Assembly: GCF_000243675.2 (NCBI RefSeq) | Contig: NZ_AHMM02000025.1 | Coordinates: forward strand, 1-64,000 | DNA: 64,000 nucleotides | Direction: 5' to 3' | Origin: Leptospira inadai serovar Lyme str. 10 | GTDB lineage: Bacteria; Spirochaetota; Leptospiria; Leptospirales; Leptospiraceae | Made by a program: the position numbers and the translations under genes | In this document: positions 63,951 to 64,000 of the stretch, piece by piece | How positions within the stretch are numbered: position 1 is the first letter of the stretch | Layout: every line of letters starts with the position of its first letter | The notes under the pieces: generated by a model | The model's input: only the letters and a program-made list of their open reading frames with translations | What the model was told of the DNA's origin: nothing | The model's database searches: none

Positions 63951-64000
63951 ATGAAAGAAATCCATAAAAGACCGATAACCGCATTTTTTATGTCGGATGA
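63951..64000 (+). CDS. Start of a further gene, truncated at the window edge
   Basis: ATG 63951 opens MKEIHKRPITAFFMSD and runs off the end. It follows the SGNH gene by about 70 bp. Too short to assign. Confidence 0.4.
   Translation, partial: MKEIHKRPITAFFMSD

Overview
The window looks like chromosomal DNA of a Leptospira species (spirochaete). This rests on the overall protein style: a beta-barrel protein with the leptospiral 'RDGT...ILKV' N-terminal module, permissive lipoprotein signals, 7TM-HAMP-SpoIIE phosphatases, two long acyl-CoA dehydrogenases, frequent GTG/TTG starts and moderate GC. The species cannot be fixed from the sequence. No replication origin, rRNA, prophage or CRISPR array was seen.

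Region by region. 1-4.9 kb: the tail of a possible protein kinase, a copy of a dispersed repeat ending in a heptamer array, then a minus-strand run (amidohydrolase, DUF3995 protein, subclass B1 metallo-beta-lactamase translationally coupled to a MORN-repeat protein, membrane protein, nitroreductase-fold protein). 4.9-8.3 kb: plus-strand sppA, a membrane protein, surE and a TPR protein, then tRNA-Pro, tRNA-Arg and tRNA-His. 8.3-15.5 kb: a repeat-rich accessory stretch with a DHFR-like reductase, a GhoS/DUF2622-like gene whose upstream region is duplicated, a DUF1801 protein, an outer-membrane barrel and a lipoprotein. 15.5-20.6 kb: an ethanolamine catabolic operon (permease, eutB, eutC) whose permease is split by a complete IS1182-like element with a 4-bp target duplication. 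20.9-25.4 kb: DsbD-like thiol reductase, membrane protein and coiled-coil protein. 25.6-30.9 kb: a vapBC module with a clear promoter-operator, flanked by decayed copies of a small gene that survives at about 29.4 kb, then a subtilisin-like protease with VCBS repeats, a redoxin and a decayed membrane-protein gene.

30.9-49.6 kb is largely housekeeping: AsmA-like protein, TerB-like protein, metG, glnD-like gene, GH13 glucosidase, acyl-CoA dehydrogenase, thioredoxin, TIGR01777 epimerase, ilvD followed directly by a HipA-like remnant, a second acyl-CoA dehydrogenase and mltG. 49.6-52.9 kb holds a hisI-like gene with an odd motif layout, ssb, a Spy-like lipoprotein/ECF sigma/putative anti-sigma operon and a response regulator. 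53-60.8 kb is secretory and signalling: a PLC-like phosphodiesterase with a permuted C-type lectin-like module, an alpha/beta hydrolase, a hybrid histidine kinase, a response regulator apparently fused by deletion to a sensor-kinase N-terminus, and a large 7TM-HAMP-PP2C-TPR phosphatase. 61-64 kb carries an AlgI-like MBOAT acyltransferase overlapping an SGNH/DltD-like partner, and the start of one more gene.

The most noteworthy structures are the dispersed repeat family whose heptamer edges have expanded into arrays at two loci, the IS-split ethanolamine permease, the vapBC module with its flanking gene relics, the PLC/permuted-lectin protein, and the deletion-fusion response regulator.
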